DNA from: Zantedeschia hybrid cultivar
Taxonomy: Eukaryota > Streptophyta > Magnoliopsida > Alismatales > Araceae
Direction: 5' to 3'
Assembly: GCA_030544215.1 (NCBI GenBank)
Contig: JARZZO010000008.1
Span: forward strand, 17,562,614 to 17,626,613
Length of the DNA stretch: 64,000 nucleotides
A program made the position numbers and the translations under genes. How positions within the stretch are numbered: the stretch's first letter is position 1; the number at the start of each line of letters is the position of its first letter. Under the pieces are notes generated by a model. It was not told the origin of the DNA and ran no database searches. It worked only from the letters and a program-made list of their open reading frames with translations. Shown here one piece after another: positions 48,201-60,200 of the stretch.

Positions 48201-51200
48201 ATCCAAGTAAACGTCGAAAGATTCAAGCGGCATCAACTCTCGCAGAACCTCCAAGTCGTGAAGGCCAAGAGGATTCCCATAATCAGAGGGGTAGACGCTT
48301 TCAAATATATTCGGAAAGTTGAAAAGTTATGAAAACAGGACTTCCTGGACATAGTTTGAGGTGTCTAAGTACCAAAATTGAGCGTCATCAAGACCCAGAT
48401 AAGCTCAGATGGGGCATATGCACAGCAAGCCAAAGCAATATATCGCCTGGCATATATGAGACAGCGGTTGACTTCCCCCAATAGCCGTAAATACATGAGG
48501 CGAGAAACGGGAATTCATCAAGACAATACCGGCATGCCGCATTTGAGAATTCCTCAAGCATGCAAAATGATGATTCTTGTAGCCGAATAGGGCACGGGAC
48601 ATGCACCGTCGTCCTCACCTCCGGCACATGTCCCGTGGGGGGCATTTGTTGAAACCATTTTTTTCAAAAAGAAGAAGAAGAAGAAAGCAAGCAAAAGGGA
48701 GGGGGAAACCCCCCCCCCCCCACCGGTTCCAAGGGGGAAACCGGTGGGGGGGGAGAGGAGGATCCCTCCCTTCTCTCTCATTTTAAAATTCAAAGAAAGG
48801 GGGGGGGATTAATTAGGATGGAGGGAGTTAATGGGAATCTTAACCCCATTCACACATAGGTTAAGAATCCCATGTGAACCCCATTTAATACTCATCCTAA
48901 AACCCCCTTTCACATGGAGCTAAATCTGGACTTAGGGGGTTTAAACCCTTTTCACATTGGCCCACACCCCAAATCTGCCACCCAAGCTCATTAATGAGCC
49001 TAAAAAAAAGGGGGAAAAGAAGGAAGAAGTGGGGAGGGGAACCCCCCACCGGTTTCCCAAAACCGGTGGGGGGGTCCATCCGGTGGCACCCCCCTCCACC
49101 GGTTGGAACTGGTGGGGGTGCCAACCGGTCCCCCCTTCCCTCTCTCTCCCTTTCTCTCCTTTGCATGCTCTCCCTCTCATCTCTCTCTCCACCCATTGGC
49201 CAAAAAAAATATATAAAAAAAAGAAGAGGGGAGGAGAGATGATGGAACCGGTGGGTACCCCCCACCTCAAGCATTCCGGTGGGTACCCCCACCGGTTAAG
49301 GCTTTGAAGCCTATAAATACCCCCCAAGGGGTAAGAAGAAGGCCATGCCCATTTGGCCCAAAAATTCCTAGGGGAAACTCTGCCAGTTTGAAGACCAAAT
49401 CCGGTGCTCTTGTCCGGGTTTGCTGCGATTTGGAGGCGATATTTTCTTGGAGGGCTCTCTTCCTAAGGTTTATTCCTAAGGGGAAGTTCTGCCAAATTTA
49501 TGTTGTAAAATCACCGTTTTACAAGACGGGATTATGCCAAAATAATGAATGAAATGTCCATGTTGTTCTTTGAGCATATGTGTGTGCATGAGTGTTCATG
49601 AATCTACTATTTAAGTAACACTATGTTACTATATTTTCATATGCAAAATAATTAGTTTTATAACTAATTAAAATACATAAAACATATAATTAAATATTCT
49701 AAAATATCATTGGCCTCATCCCATACATAACTAATCTTAGACTCATAATTAAAACTTAATAATGAAACATTGAGACATAAAATAATATACTTAAGTTAAA
49801 AATGACTTAAATACCTCCATACTTAATTAATTAATAAAATCTGCGAAAATTATCTAAAATTAATAAAATAAATATAAAAATCATAAAATTCTGTAAAAAT
49901 CAGTAATACTCAGTAAAAATCAGAAAACAAAATCTGGAAATCACATAAATCCAAAATGTAACTTAAATATCCTTCATATACCTAATTAATTAATAAAAAT
50001 CAGTAAAATTAATAAAAAAATCAGTAAAATTCAGTAAAAACCAGTAAAAAACAGAGAACCAAATCTGAAAATATATAAAATTCTGAAATGACTAAAATGC
50101 CCCTAGAGCTTAATACAAATTACAAAAATATCCTCATACATGTTAAAAATCTGTAAAAATCACAGAAAATTCTTAAAAATATCAAAATCTCTCATATGTC
50201 CAAAATACCCTCCAAACCTTAATAAGATGGGTAAAATTACCAAAATACCCTCAATATGATAAAAATAAATAAAAATCTCAGAAAAATATAAAAATAGATT
50301 TTAAGTCTAAAGATCCAATTTGGACAAAATTACCAAAATACCCTTACAATCCAAACACACTTGAAATAACTCTAAAATACCTCCTAAGGTTTTGAAACTT
50401 TCCTAAATCATTAAAACTCATTTCATACACTTAAATAACCATAATCTCCCTATACCCTCCAACTTGGCATAATTACAAAAATACCCCTATGGGTTTAAAA
50501 TACTTCGAATCAATCCAGAATACTTGGAGTCAATCCAATATACTTGGAATTAATCCAGATAGCTTGGAATCAATCCAAAATCATATAAACACATCCTAAA
50601 CTTGGGTGAGGTCAATAGTTTAACCCAAAATATATCTTCATATGCATGTGCTGCCTGTAGTAGTAGTGTTGCATGTTATAAGGGCATCATACGGACGGTT
50701 AATCAAGGGTTGCCGAGCAGTTGCTCAGCGTAATTAACACTGACCGAGGTCAGTGGAGAGAGGTCATATACTCGAATCTTCGCTTGATTCGAAGTCCCGG
50801 ATTCCTTGAGGGCTAATCCCAAGCTCTCATAGTCCGATAAAATATAAAACCGACCTATAAATCCTCTAGATAAACAAAAAAATGGATTTCCGAATAATCC
50901 GACATAGGAGAGATGTGTCTAAGTCAGGTCCCGACGAAGGTTAGAAAAATCTTCGCGTAAACAGCCTCACAGACGGGTAGTGACACAAGGCGGCACCATA
51001 TTACTTATGCATCCGATTAATAGATTGAGTCCTTGATTACATATGCTGATTCGTGGCATCGATTGCTTTGGCCCCATGTTTAAACTATGTAGTCAGTAGG
51101 CACATATTTCAAGACATGGCGAGACTGGCGACGACTCTCGGACTGTGGACAAACTGAATAACCAGCATCGGCATCCATGAATCCATCATATATGTGAGAG

Positions 51201-54200
51201 TAGGCAGGCTGCTTTTGTGTGGAGACGTTCATGTGGTATTCTTCGCATGTCAACCACCGATGGCTCACCGATCATTGTTCATTTATGACATCGGGCTGAG
51301 GGGCTTTGAGTCGCGGCGCGTCGCCCCCACAATGTGAGAGTGGGCCAGGAGTATATGCTCGACCCTCACCATCACCACGTTGGAGTGATGATGGGCCGAT
51401 GATGACTTCATATAAATTGTAAGTTGAAGATGGCATGTGGTGTCGCCACGGGTTTGCGACGTATCCAATGGATAGATTGCAAAGACCTTGTGACGTATAC
51501 AAATCCCCCTTTCAAATATCTTAAGAGAGAGGGAGGGAGTGAAGTTGTATTTTTCCACTAACTTTTCTAACCCTTACAAAGGGGGTTATAAGGGTGTGTT
51601 TATAGAAATTCACACCCAATGAAAATGTGCCAAGTGGCAGCCTAAATTAGTCCTTGGAAGTGGGGGGCTGCTTAGGTGGCAATTTCCCATTGGTTGAGGC
51701 CTTCATCTCCACCCATTGGCTCACTTGGCGCTTGCATGGCGATGACAGAGTAGGATGACTAGGCGAAGGCAATCCACTTGGCATCTTTTCATTGGGCACA
51801 TAGGCACATGTGGGGCCCACTTGGACTATTATTTCTAACAAAAAATATTTTTTTTGGCAGGAAAATGTAGGCCGAAGGCGGGGGACACGTTGCAGGGAGG
51901 CAGCAACGTGGTTGGGAGGGGCAGCACTGCCCCTAGGGGGTGGCTGCCCATAGGAGGCGGCAGCCCCCTTGGAGCTGCTGCAACCTATGGCCAGCAGCCT
52001 CCAAGGCTGCTGCTTTTGCAGCAGATGAAGTTTTTTTTTTTTCTTCTCAATCTCTGATTTTTTGGGTGGGTTTTGGGTATTTTTCTGATTTATTTTTGTT
52101 TTCCAGGGAATTTGTACACATTTTCTCAGGGAATTTTGGCGAAAGGCCCTCTTATTTTGTGTATTTCACATACCATGGCCTTCCAAAGTTTCCCGTGAAA
52201 ATTCCTGTCAACAAGTTGCATGGTTGTTGGATCTTCCATTCAAGGCAAGGGAGAGTTTATTTTGTTTTCTTGTGTTTGTAATTTTGTATCTCATAATGGT
52301 TCTGCAATTTATGAAGCAGTTGGCGTGCGGTTGAGAATCTTGGTTGCGTAGTTATGTTAGTCTGGAATCTTTCTTTCCTTGCTTGGTTGTGCTACCTATA
52401 TTTATTCATTTAATAGAATTTGTTGTGCAAGCTATAATTACTTGAAAAGTATGTGGCATTGACATTTTCCTGATTCATTGTTTTGGTCACATCTTTCCAT
52501 GAACGTGGGGTATGTTGATTAGATGATTACACGCCTTGCACTAACGACCAGAACCTTATGCCATGGATTTTGGGTTGTTTACATGAATCTTGTCCCTCCA
52601 GTTTAACTATGCAATGCCATATGTTTAGTTAAACTTATCCAACCATCTCATTTTAGGCCTTTCCTTAATTCTTTGCCTTTTGCCACTTGAATTTAATCAT
52701 ACCTTCTAATTGGTGCCGAACTTAGTGACCATACCATCCAAGCATATATTTTCGTAAGTTTAGTGTTAATAGGAGCTATACATAAGTTTCCATGTATATG
52801 TTCATTTCAAACCAAGGATGGCAGTCTCGGTACTGGTCTTAGTATTGGTCGGTACTGACACCGATACTGATACATACTGGTATTGGCATCGGTAGTATTG
52901 GACTGGTATCAGCCCAGACCCAGCCGGCATCGGCCTGTACTGGGCCAGTTTTGGTCCAGTACCAACCGATACCAATTTTTTTATTAATTTAATGACTGGT
53001 ATCAGGGTACCCCCCTATCGGTATCGGTCAGTACTGATACTGAACTGATACGTATTGATATCAGCTGATACCGATACAGATACGCATCGATATCAGCTGA
53101 TATCGATGCGGATACTGCCAACCATGTTTCAAACCTTATTCTTTCAAGTCTTTGTGCACATCCATCTCAACATCCTCATCTCTGCCACACAATATTTGTA
53201 TGTTCTTTCCTCATAGCTCAACACTCGGTCCTATTCAATATAACAGATCTCAGAACAATTTATAGAACTGTCCTTTGAGTTTTATGGGGGCCTTTTTCTA
53301 GAGGACTCCAGATGCGCTTACTTTGTTTTCAACCAAGTGCCTTAACTTATGTATGACATCCTCTTAGATCTCTTTATTCTCTTGAATAATAGAACATAAA
53401 CATTGGAAGTCTTAACCAATGATCATAATCAAATTCTCTTGGTCTATCCTCAAAGAATTGAAATTACATTTCATATAATTGAAATTACATTTCATATATT
53501 TCAAATTTGTGACTTAGTTCTCCTCGCTCTATAATGTGTCCCCAATCTGGATGGATATTCTTGCTACTGTGGATGTGTTCACAGCAGGATCGTTTGTTGT
53601 TATTGGCAATGGAAAGAGGACTTCATTCTGAGAGGATGGTGGTGTGGTTTCCAGCCATTACGGGACATTTTCCCTCAGCTGTTTGCCATTTCACTGCAGC
53701 AGGATGCCAGAGTCTCACAGGTGGTTGAGGCAGAGGGGGGACAGTCTTCCTGGTGCCTGTTGTTCAGAAGAAATTTAAGAGAGGAGTTGGGAGGCCTGCT
53801 CCAGATGCTTCAATGGCTTCAGCTGATACAGCTAGACCCTGATTCAGAGAATTGTTGCTTATGGAGGTGGGGGATAAGACAGGGTGTTTCTCAGTTAAGT
53901 CGACATATTCTACCATATTGAATGGGGGCTGCACGTTTGCCTTCTGTGGAGAGCGTCCATCAATAGGCTCCCTACATGCGACAGGCTGTTAGAATCATCC
54001 ATAATCTGAATAATGTGTGCAGTCTTTACGGTAAATTGGAGGAATCTTTGGAGCATCTCTTTGTTTCATGTCCTTTGCGAGGGAGGTGTGGCAGCTGATC
54101 GGAGAACTCTTAATGGGAATCCAAGAAGTGGAGAACAGAGCCCAAGGCTTATTTTGTATCTTATTTGTCCCATTAGAGGTCCAATTAGTGTATTTTCTTG

Positions 54201-57200
54201 TTTTAATTCTGTTTGAGTCTTTTTACTTTAAATAAGGGTCATTTTGGTCCTTTAGTATTAGGGTTTCTTTTGAGGAGTCTATAAATTGTCCTCCTATATC
54301 TCCTCGTGGGAAAGTATTGAAGAAGATTTGAAATGAAGAGCCGCCGCTACATGTTTTCTCCCGAGATGGGATGAGAACCTGTGCCATAGTCTTCTTCTTC
54401 TCCAACCCCCTCTCTACTTTCTACTTCCGGTCTACCCCTTGCTGTCCCGCATCAACTTGGTATCAGAGCATGGTTTTTTGGGCCATTCCCATGACCCAAG
54501 TCCTGTGAGAAGCTACTACCTCCTTCCCATCTCCTTCCCTTTCCCTTTCTCTCCACTTCGGTTTGGTTCACAGTAGAGAAGGAAGAAGACAGAAGTAGAC
54601 GAAGAGGAAGGAGGGTAAAGCTCGGGCCTCCAGCGACATTGCCACCGTCGTCGGTGATCGCCGGCACCGCCATCGGCCTCACCAGCCCCAGCCGTCGCCA
54701 CCATCATCGTCCTCCAGAGCATTGGACAGAAGAAGAATTAGAAAGAGGGTGTCGGAGATGAGGTTACTGCAGGCGCTCCAGTCACTAGAGCCCTCCGGCG
54801 CTGACACGGCCGGCCGATTGCGCTGCCCTAGCCACCCCACCGTTGCTTTCCACCGTAGCCGCCAGCGCCGTCGCCGTCGTTCACCACAGAAGCTGCCGCC
54901 GTAGAGCCCTCCACCGGCCCCGCCGTAGCCAGTGCCGTTGGCCGGCCGCTCCACCGCCGCCGCACTCCGTCATTGCCTCCCTCTCCTGCGTGCTCTCTCT
55001 CTCTCTCTGTGCTCCCTGTTAGGGTTTAGAGGGGTTTGGAGAAGAGGACCCTGACGCATCACTTCAGGCAACCGGATGAGCCGAACCGGACAGGATCCGA
55101 ACGCTCAGACTCGTTACCTTTTAAGTCAATCGGGCCCATACCGGTTCCATTAACCCGGTCTGATTGGGGTGTACCAGATCCGAATGCCAAGAGGAGGATC
55201 CGTTTAACTCAAACGCACCGGTTCACTCTGGCCGGTTCCCTGAAGCCCCAGTGGACCTGGTCCGAACCAGGTCTCCACTTGGTCCGAGCCTACTGCGCCT
55301 AGGCCTGGTCCAGCACAGTGCACCCGGCGGTGCAACATGTGCTCTTATCGCACCACCAGTGCCACGACCTCGTCTGTGCTCCGATTTGCGAGCCACTTGT
55401 GTCGTTGAGATCGTTCAGCAAGGCCGACCTCACTGTACGTTCCGCCCGACAGCAGTGTCTCGTTTTGCGTGCCGCACTTGCACGCTTTACGAGGACACTT
55501 GGGCTTGCCGTTCGAAGCCTTTCTGGACTCCGATTTGTGCACCGTTCACGCCGTCGGATTCGTCTCGACGAGGCCAATTCAGAGCCAGTATGATGTATCC
55601 CAGATTTGTCTCATTTTGCGTGCCACTTTTGCACGTCTATCGAGGACCCTAGTCGCTCATCCCAAGGTCAACCTCAGTTGCCCCGATTTACGTGCCAGCC
55701 TCCTGGTGCACTATTTTCGCAGCAACCAGTGTCCGCTTTACCTCATTTTACATGCCACTTTTACACGCATACCGAGGTTGATGATTTGAGCTCCGTTTCT
55801 TGCGCCGATCGTACTGTTGGCATCCTTGTAGCGAGGCGGACCTCGTCCATCATTTCTTTAGCCAGTGGTACGTTTCCTCATCATGAATTTTAGTTTTGAG
55901 GTGGAGCTACCCAATTCTGTGAAAGCTAGGGTGTATCTTGACGCAATTTCGTTCGGCAATGTTATTTCACAATCTATTGTGAATTCTATCTCCCAAACGG
56001 ACCACGTAATTATCTTTGGAGACCGAGTCTATGTGCCATTTTTTCATCTCTTAAAGAGCAAAAGTACTTCCCGATCTGTCAGGTATTATGATGATGCATG
56101 GTGCAAGATTATGCCACATGGTTCATATATCAGTTTGGGTAGAGAATGGATAGACGAGCGGCAAGTTGTGATTGATCCTACTGGGCGAGATTGTCTTATA
56201 CGACCCGAGGGTACCAGACATCCTTTCGTATTCTCAATGCCACTTATCAGGATCGGGAGAAGTTTCAACAGTTGTATTTAGCTTGTTTCCTTAAAGTGAC
56301 ACCATCACCTGTTACTGGTTGGGATCACGACTTATTCATGGCATCGGGACTACATATGATCGCTGATACAATGTTCGAGGTTGATGTCAGATATATGGTT
56401 GACAGTTGGGATCATGCTTTGTTTAGACGGTTAGGATTGAATTGTATCTCTGAAGATGTGTTTAGCACTAGTCTACTTGATGCTGCACCAATTCATATTA
56501 TCTCATGGGATCAGGAGTTATTTGTTGAGGCAGGATTAGATCTTATTGCTAATGATGTTTTTGCTGACTCAAAGTCTCGTCCAACACTTACTGAGAGTGT
56601 AATGATAGCTACCCTACATGATGGCACGTATGATTTATCATCGTCTTCAGTGGACATGGTATGGCAGGACTTTTATGATTCACATGTAGCAGACCGGTTT
56701 GTGGTTCTTGAGATGATCCTCTGCTTGAAGACTCCTACTGATAATGCAGTCGTCCGCATACTTACTCTGGCTCACTTTAAAATTCGAGGACGAATTTTTT
56801 CGAATCAGAGGAGAATGATGGGAATCCAAGAAGTGGAGAATAGAGCCCAAGGCTTATTTTGTATCTTATTTGGCCCATTAGAAGCCCAATTAGTGTATTT
56901 TCTTGTTTTAATTCTGTTCGAGTCTTTTTACTTTAAATAAGGGTCATTTTGGTCCTTTAGTATTAGGGTTTCTTTTGAGGAGTTTATAAATTGTCCTGTA
57001 TCCCCTCGTGGGAAAGTATTGAAGAAGATTTGAAATGAAGAGCCGCCGCTGGGTGTTTTCTCCCGAGATGGGACGGGAACTTGTGCCCTAGTCTTCTTCT
57101 TCTCCAACCCCCTCTCTTCTTTCTACTTCCGGTCTACCCCTTGCTGTCCCGCATCAACTCTTCAATGTTGACTGTGCCAGAGTCAGTTCTTTTGAGAGCC

Positions 57201-60200
57201 TTCTTCTTTCTTGGGGGAGACCTTGGAAGTTGAAGCAAGATCGCGTCATATGGTGGTTGATCCTCCATGCGACTACCTGAGCACTATGGATGAGTGGAAC
57301 AGTAGGATCTTTAGGTGGGAATCGGCCACCCCATATAGAATTTTTTATTTTCATTGTGGAAAGGTTAGAGAGCGGGCTAGAGGTTCTTGTAACTTGAATT
57401 CAGGTAACTCCTCCCTATTTTGTCCTTTGAGGGAGCAATGATTGGGGGTTTACACCATCCCGGTGTTTGTATAGGTGGTTACCTTGTTGTCCCCCTTTCT
57501 TTTGTACATCTTCTTTTCATCTTTATAATACAAGTGGTACCATCCACATTAAAAAAATATATATTTATCATTTAGTTCAACTGCCTTGATTTATAAGTAA
57601 TGATCCTATTTTGATTGCAAAATAAAGGGGAATATGATGGCTTGTTCTGCTTTGGTTGCCTGGATTCTTTAACCTGGGCAGAAATGGCTCATTCTGGAAT
57701 AAGGAGGAACAAGCAATTCAAGTAAAATGCTTGAATTGCTTATTCTAGCTAGAATAAGCATTAATGCCTCCTCTTTTCTCTTGTTTTATTTTTATCTTAA
57801 TCATAATTGCTTATTCTAGGTTGAGCTGGAAGAGACTAAGAGAGTTATCAAGCTAAATTGGACTTGTTCCAGTATAACCAATCTAGGATAACTTATGCCA
57901 GAACAAGCAATCTGACAATCAAATTGGGCCTTATATTCCAAAGCATACTCCTCCATCCTAACTTTTCATTTAAACCCTCCACATTCTCATCACTTATACT
58001 AATTTTGATTGCAAATGGCATACATCACGGGATACCATCATGTAAATATTTTGTAACATCATCTATAACTAAGAGATAAGGACTTAGTGTTGACCTTCGA
58101 CATAATATTATAGGTAGGAAACTAAGATGTTTTTCTAGTGATAATTCTCATGATAGTAAAAGCCCTCTCAAACATTTATTTAAGTCTTAATGGCATCAAT
58201 ATATCCTTTAGAGATCCTTTCTTCTTAAAGTCCACCAAATTAGCTCTCTTGGTACTTGATCATAGGTTTTCCCTAAATCAATGAAAATTGTACTTAGGTC
58301 TTTCTTCATCGCTGTACGCCTCTTCATCAACTATCACAGTAAGAAGATAACTTGTAGTAGATCTACTTGACATGCTCTCAAACTAATTTTCAGAAATAGA
58401 CCAAACTTTAGCTCTTGTAGGAGATCTTCTCGCACTGATCAATGTTGTAATTATTATTGGATTACACGACTTTGTTTAAGTTATCTATCCAATACGTTTA
58501 AGGTATCTATCTGGTGTTTACCATATTCAGTCATGACTCTCATTTTCTTTTTCCTTCCTTCTGAGAAGTTTCGATAAAGTCTCTGAAGGAATTTCAGGAA
58601 AAGAAACTCTGTCATTTTAAGCTCTTTATACAAATGAGCATGATTGCTTTTGCCAAATGTTTGAACCTAACCCATGGCTTTTCCCCTATTTCTGAACAGG
58701 TGATGGTCTAACTGACTCATTGCATGGCTTGTCAAGCGTGGAGGTAATGAATCCTCGCTAACACACACACACAGTTCCTTTTTTGTTGCCAATACTTTTA
58801 GCAAGGAAATTTTGCACTTATTTTTACTTAATGTCAAGGATGAAGGACTAGCTGAATTTGAACTTACACTTGGACAACATTATCAAATGAATTTCTAATA
58901 AACCTTTTCTTCTTCAGATAGTTTCAACGATTTTGCACTTCAGCAAGGGAATTTTCTAATGAATCCTTGCTAGCATTAACAAGTTCCTTTTTTGTTGCCA
59001 ATACTTTAGCAAGGAAATTTTGCACTTATTTTTATTTAATGTCAAGGAGGAAGGACTAGCTGAATGTGAACCTATGATTGGACAACATTAGGAAATGAAT
59101 TTTCTAATTAACCTTTTCTTCGTCACATAGTTTCAACAAATTTGGCATTTTATCAGAAACTATGGTGTTTATGGGTTCTTTTTGAAATGTCGATAGTACA
59201 ACATATTGCATTAAATCTAACAAAAGAGGGGAATGCTCAAGTGTAACTGCGTAAGGAGCAAAAACCCTTCACTCTCACTCTATACAGAAGGCATGGAAAT
59301 GGTGCACCGATCACTCATGCTCCCAAAACTATGATGTTTACAGTTAATATAATATTCATATCATTGTCCTACTGGAATTTGATGTATTTAAGTCCATGCA
59401 TTATGGATGCATATTTGACCTAGAATAATAAGTAGCACGACTATAGGAACACATGCCTATGTTAAGGGAATGAAAATCAACTTTTCTACTTTTACTTTCA
59501 TTCATGTAACTTTTTCATCTTTAATTTGATGTTTTGCTTATTCATTTTTTGTTATAGATGAAAAGTGTTGTCGACTGGCGGGATTTCTATTTAAGAAGTT
59601 ACAGGTGTGTTAGTTTATGCATAATTTCATGCTTTCATTGTTTCAACCCTATTGGCATTTTGATCCAATATTTCTGTACTTTGTCTTTTACATTGGCAGA
59701 TAGAATTTTATTGGATGAAAAGTTCATCAGTAACCTTATCTGGTAAACATATTGGCGCACCTGATTGGCCAGGTTCATTAACTTTAAACGCGGGAGCTAT
59801 AACAGGAAGTAAATAGAAAATGAAATCGAAATTACCTAGGCTCTCAAGGTTGTTAGGGCATCACATTTTTTTTCGGTCCTGAACAGTAGATATAAGATAC
59901 CTTTGCTTCTGTTATAAAAGCATTCAGGTAAGTCTTTCCCATTTTTGGCATTGTATCTGATTCTCATAGTTGGTGAATTTACTCAGGTATGAGGTTTTAA
60001 TCATGTTTCTGTGTGTGTATGTGAGAGAAAAGGGAAGAAGGAAGGGATCTTTTGTCAACCATTTGTCATTATCCATTATCAATCTTTGCGTTCATCCTTT
60101 TACCCTCATTGCGAATGATGTTAGCTTGGACTCTATACTTTCTTTTTATTTCTTGTTGTTGTTGCTTCTCTCTCTCTCTCTCACACACACACACAATATC

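Larger units (their letters stand above)
38316..50963 (+). mobile_element. Non-autonomous Ty3/Gypsy Tat-like LTR retrotransposon, 12.6 kb
   Basis: Two LTRs (2346 and 2317 bp, TGTTGAAACC..AAACA) flank an 8-kb interior, and GCCTC is duplicated at both outer ends (38311-38315, 50964-50968). A primer-site-like TGGCACGCCTGGTGGGAC follows the 5' LTR and a GTGGGGGGCA purine tract precedes the 3' LTR. The only long frame is gag. No protease, reverse transcriptase, RNase H or integrase is visible in any frame, so transposition needs a partner element. The LTRs differ by roughly 20 substitutions plus one indel of about 30 bp, about 1%, so insertion is recent. It lies in sense orientation within MAPR4 intron 4. 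Confidence 0.95.
54111..57156 (+). mobile_element. Non-autonomous LTR retrotransposon, 3.05 kb
   Basis: LTRs 54111-54454 and 56816-57156 are near-identical. Target duplication ACTCT at 54106-54110 and 57157-57161. The primer site TGGTATCAGAGC lies 3 nt after the 5' LTR, and a purine-rich CAGAGGAGAA precedes the 3' LTR. The interior has no Gag-Pol domain. It comprises a GC-rich leader (54620-55000), degenerate repeats (55370-55800) and a broken frame with WDxxLF repeats (55865-56815). Removal of the element restores the LINE reading frame. Confidence 0.92.
53525..57560 (+). mobile_element. LINE (L1-like) 3' fragment, split by an LTR element
   Basis: 5'-truncated LINE. Decayed frames in 53530-54110 encode the region after reverse transcriptase (FSVKSTYS, then EHLFVSCPF.ELWQLIGELF, a zf-RVT-like end). 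The frame resumes after 57162 with SWGRPWKLKQDRVIWWL and EWNSRIFR. It ends with ACATTAAAAAAATA, a weak poly-A tail, near 57560. The 3.0-kb element 54111-57156 sits inside GELF|N, with the ACTCT target duplicated. It has stop codons and frameshifts. Confidence 0.78.
34105..58699 (+). other. MAPR4 giant intron 4 (24.6 kb)
   Basis: The donor G|GTATAG follows the 38-nt exon 4 and the acceptor GAACAG|GT precedes the 44-nt exon 5; both join to read FTGDGLTDSLHG. The intron holds the 12.6-kb and 3.0-kb LTR elements, a LINE fragment, two smaller inverted-repeat elements and possibly a solo LTR. A hAT-like element rich in GGGTTGGG may lie at about 34196-34786 (start TAGGGCTGCAAC, end GTTGCAGCTA), without a clean target duplication. 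34790-35830 shows nothing assignable. Confidence 0.9.

Noticed and set aside
54620..55020. GC-rich protein-coding gene inside the 3-kb LTR element
   Set aside because: Open frames exist on both strands from GCC/GCG repeats, with no domain and no splice logic; kept only as a GC-rich leader.
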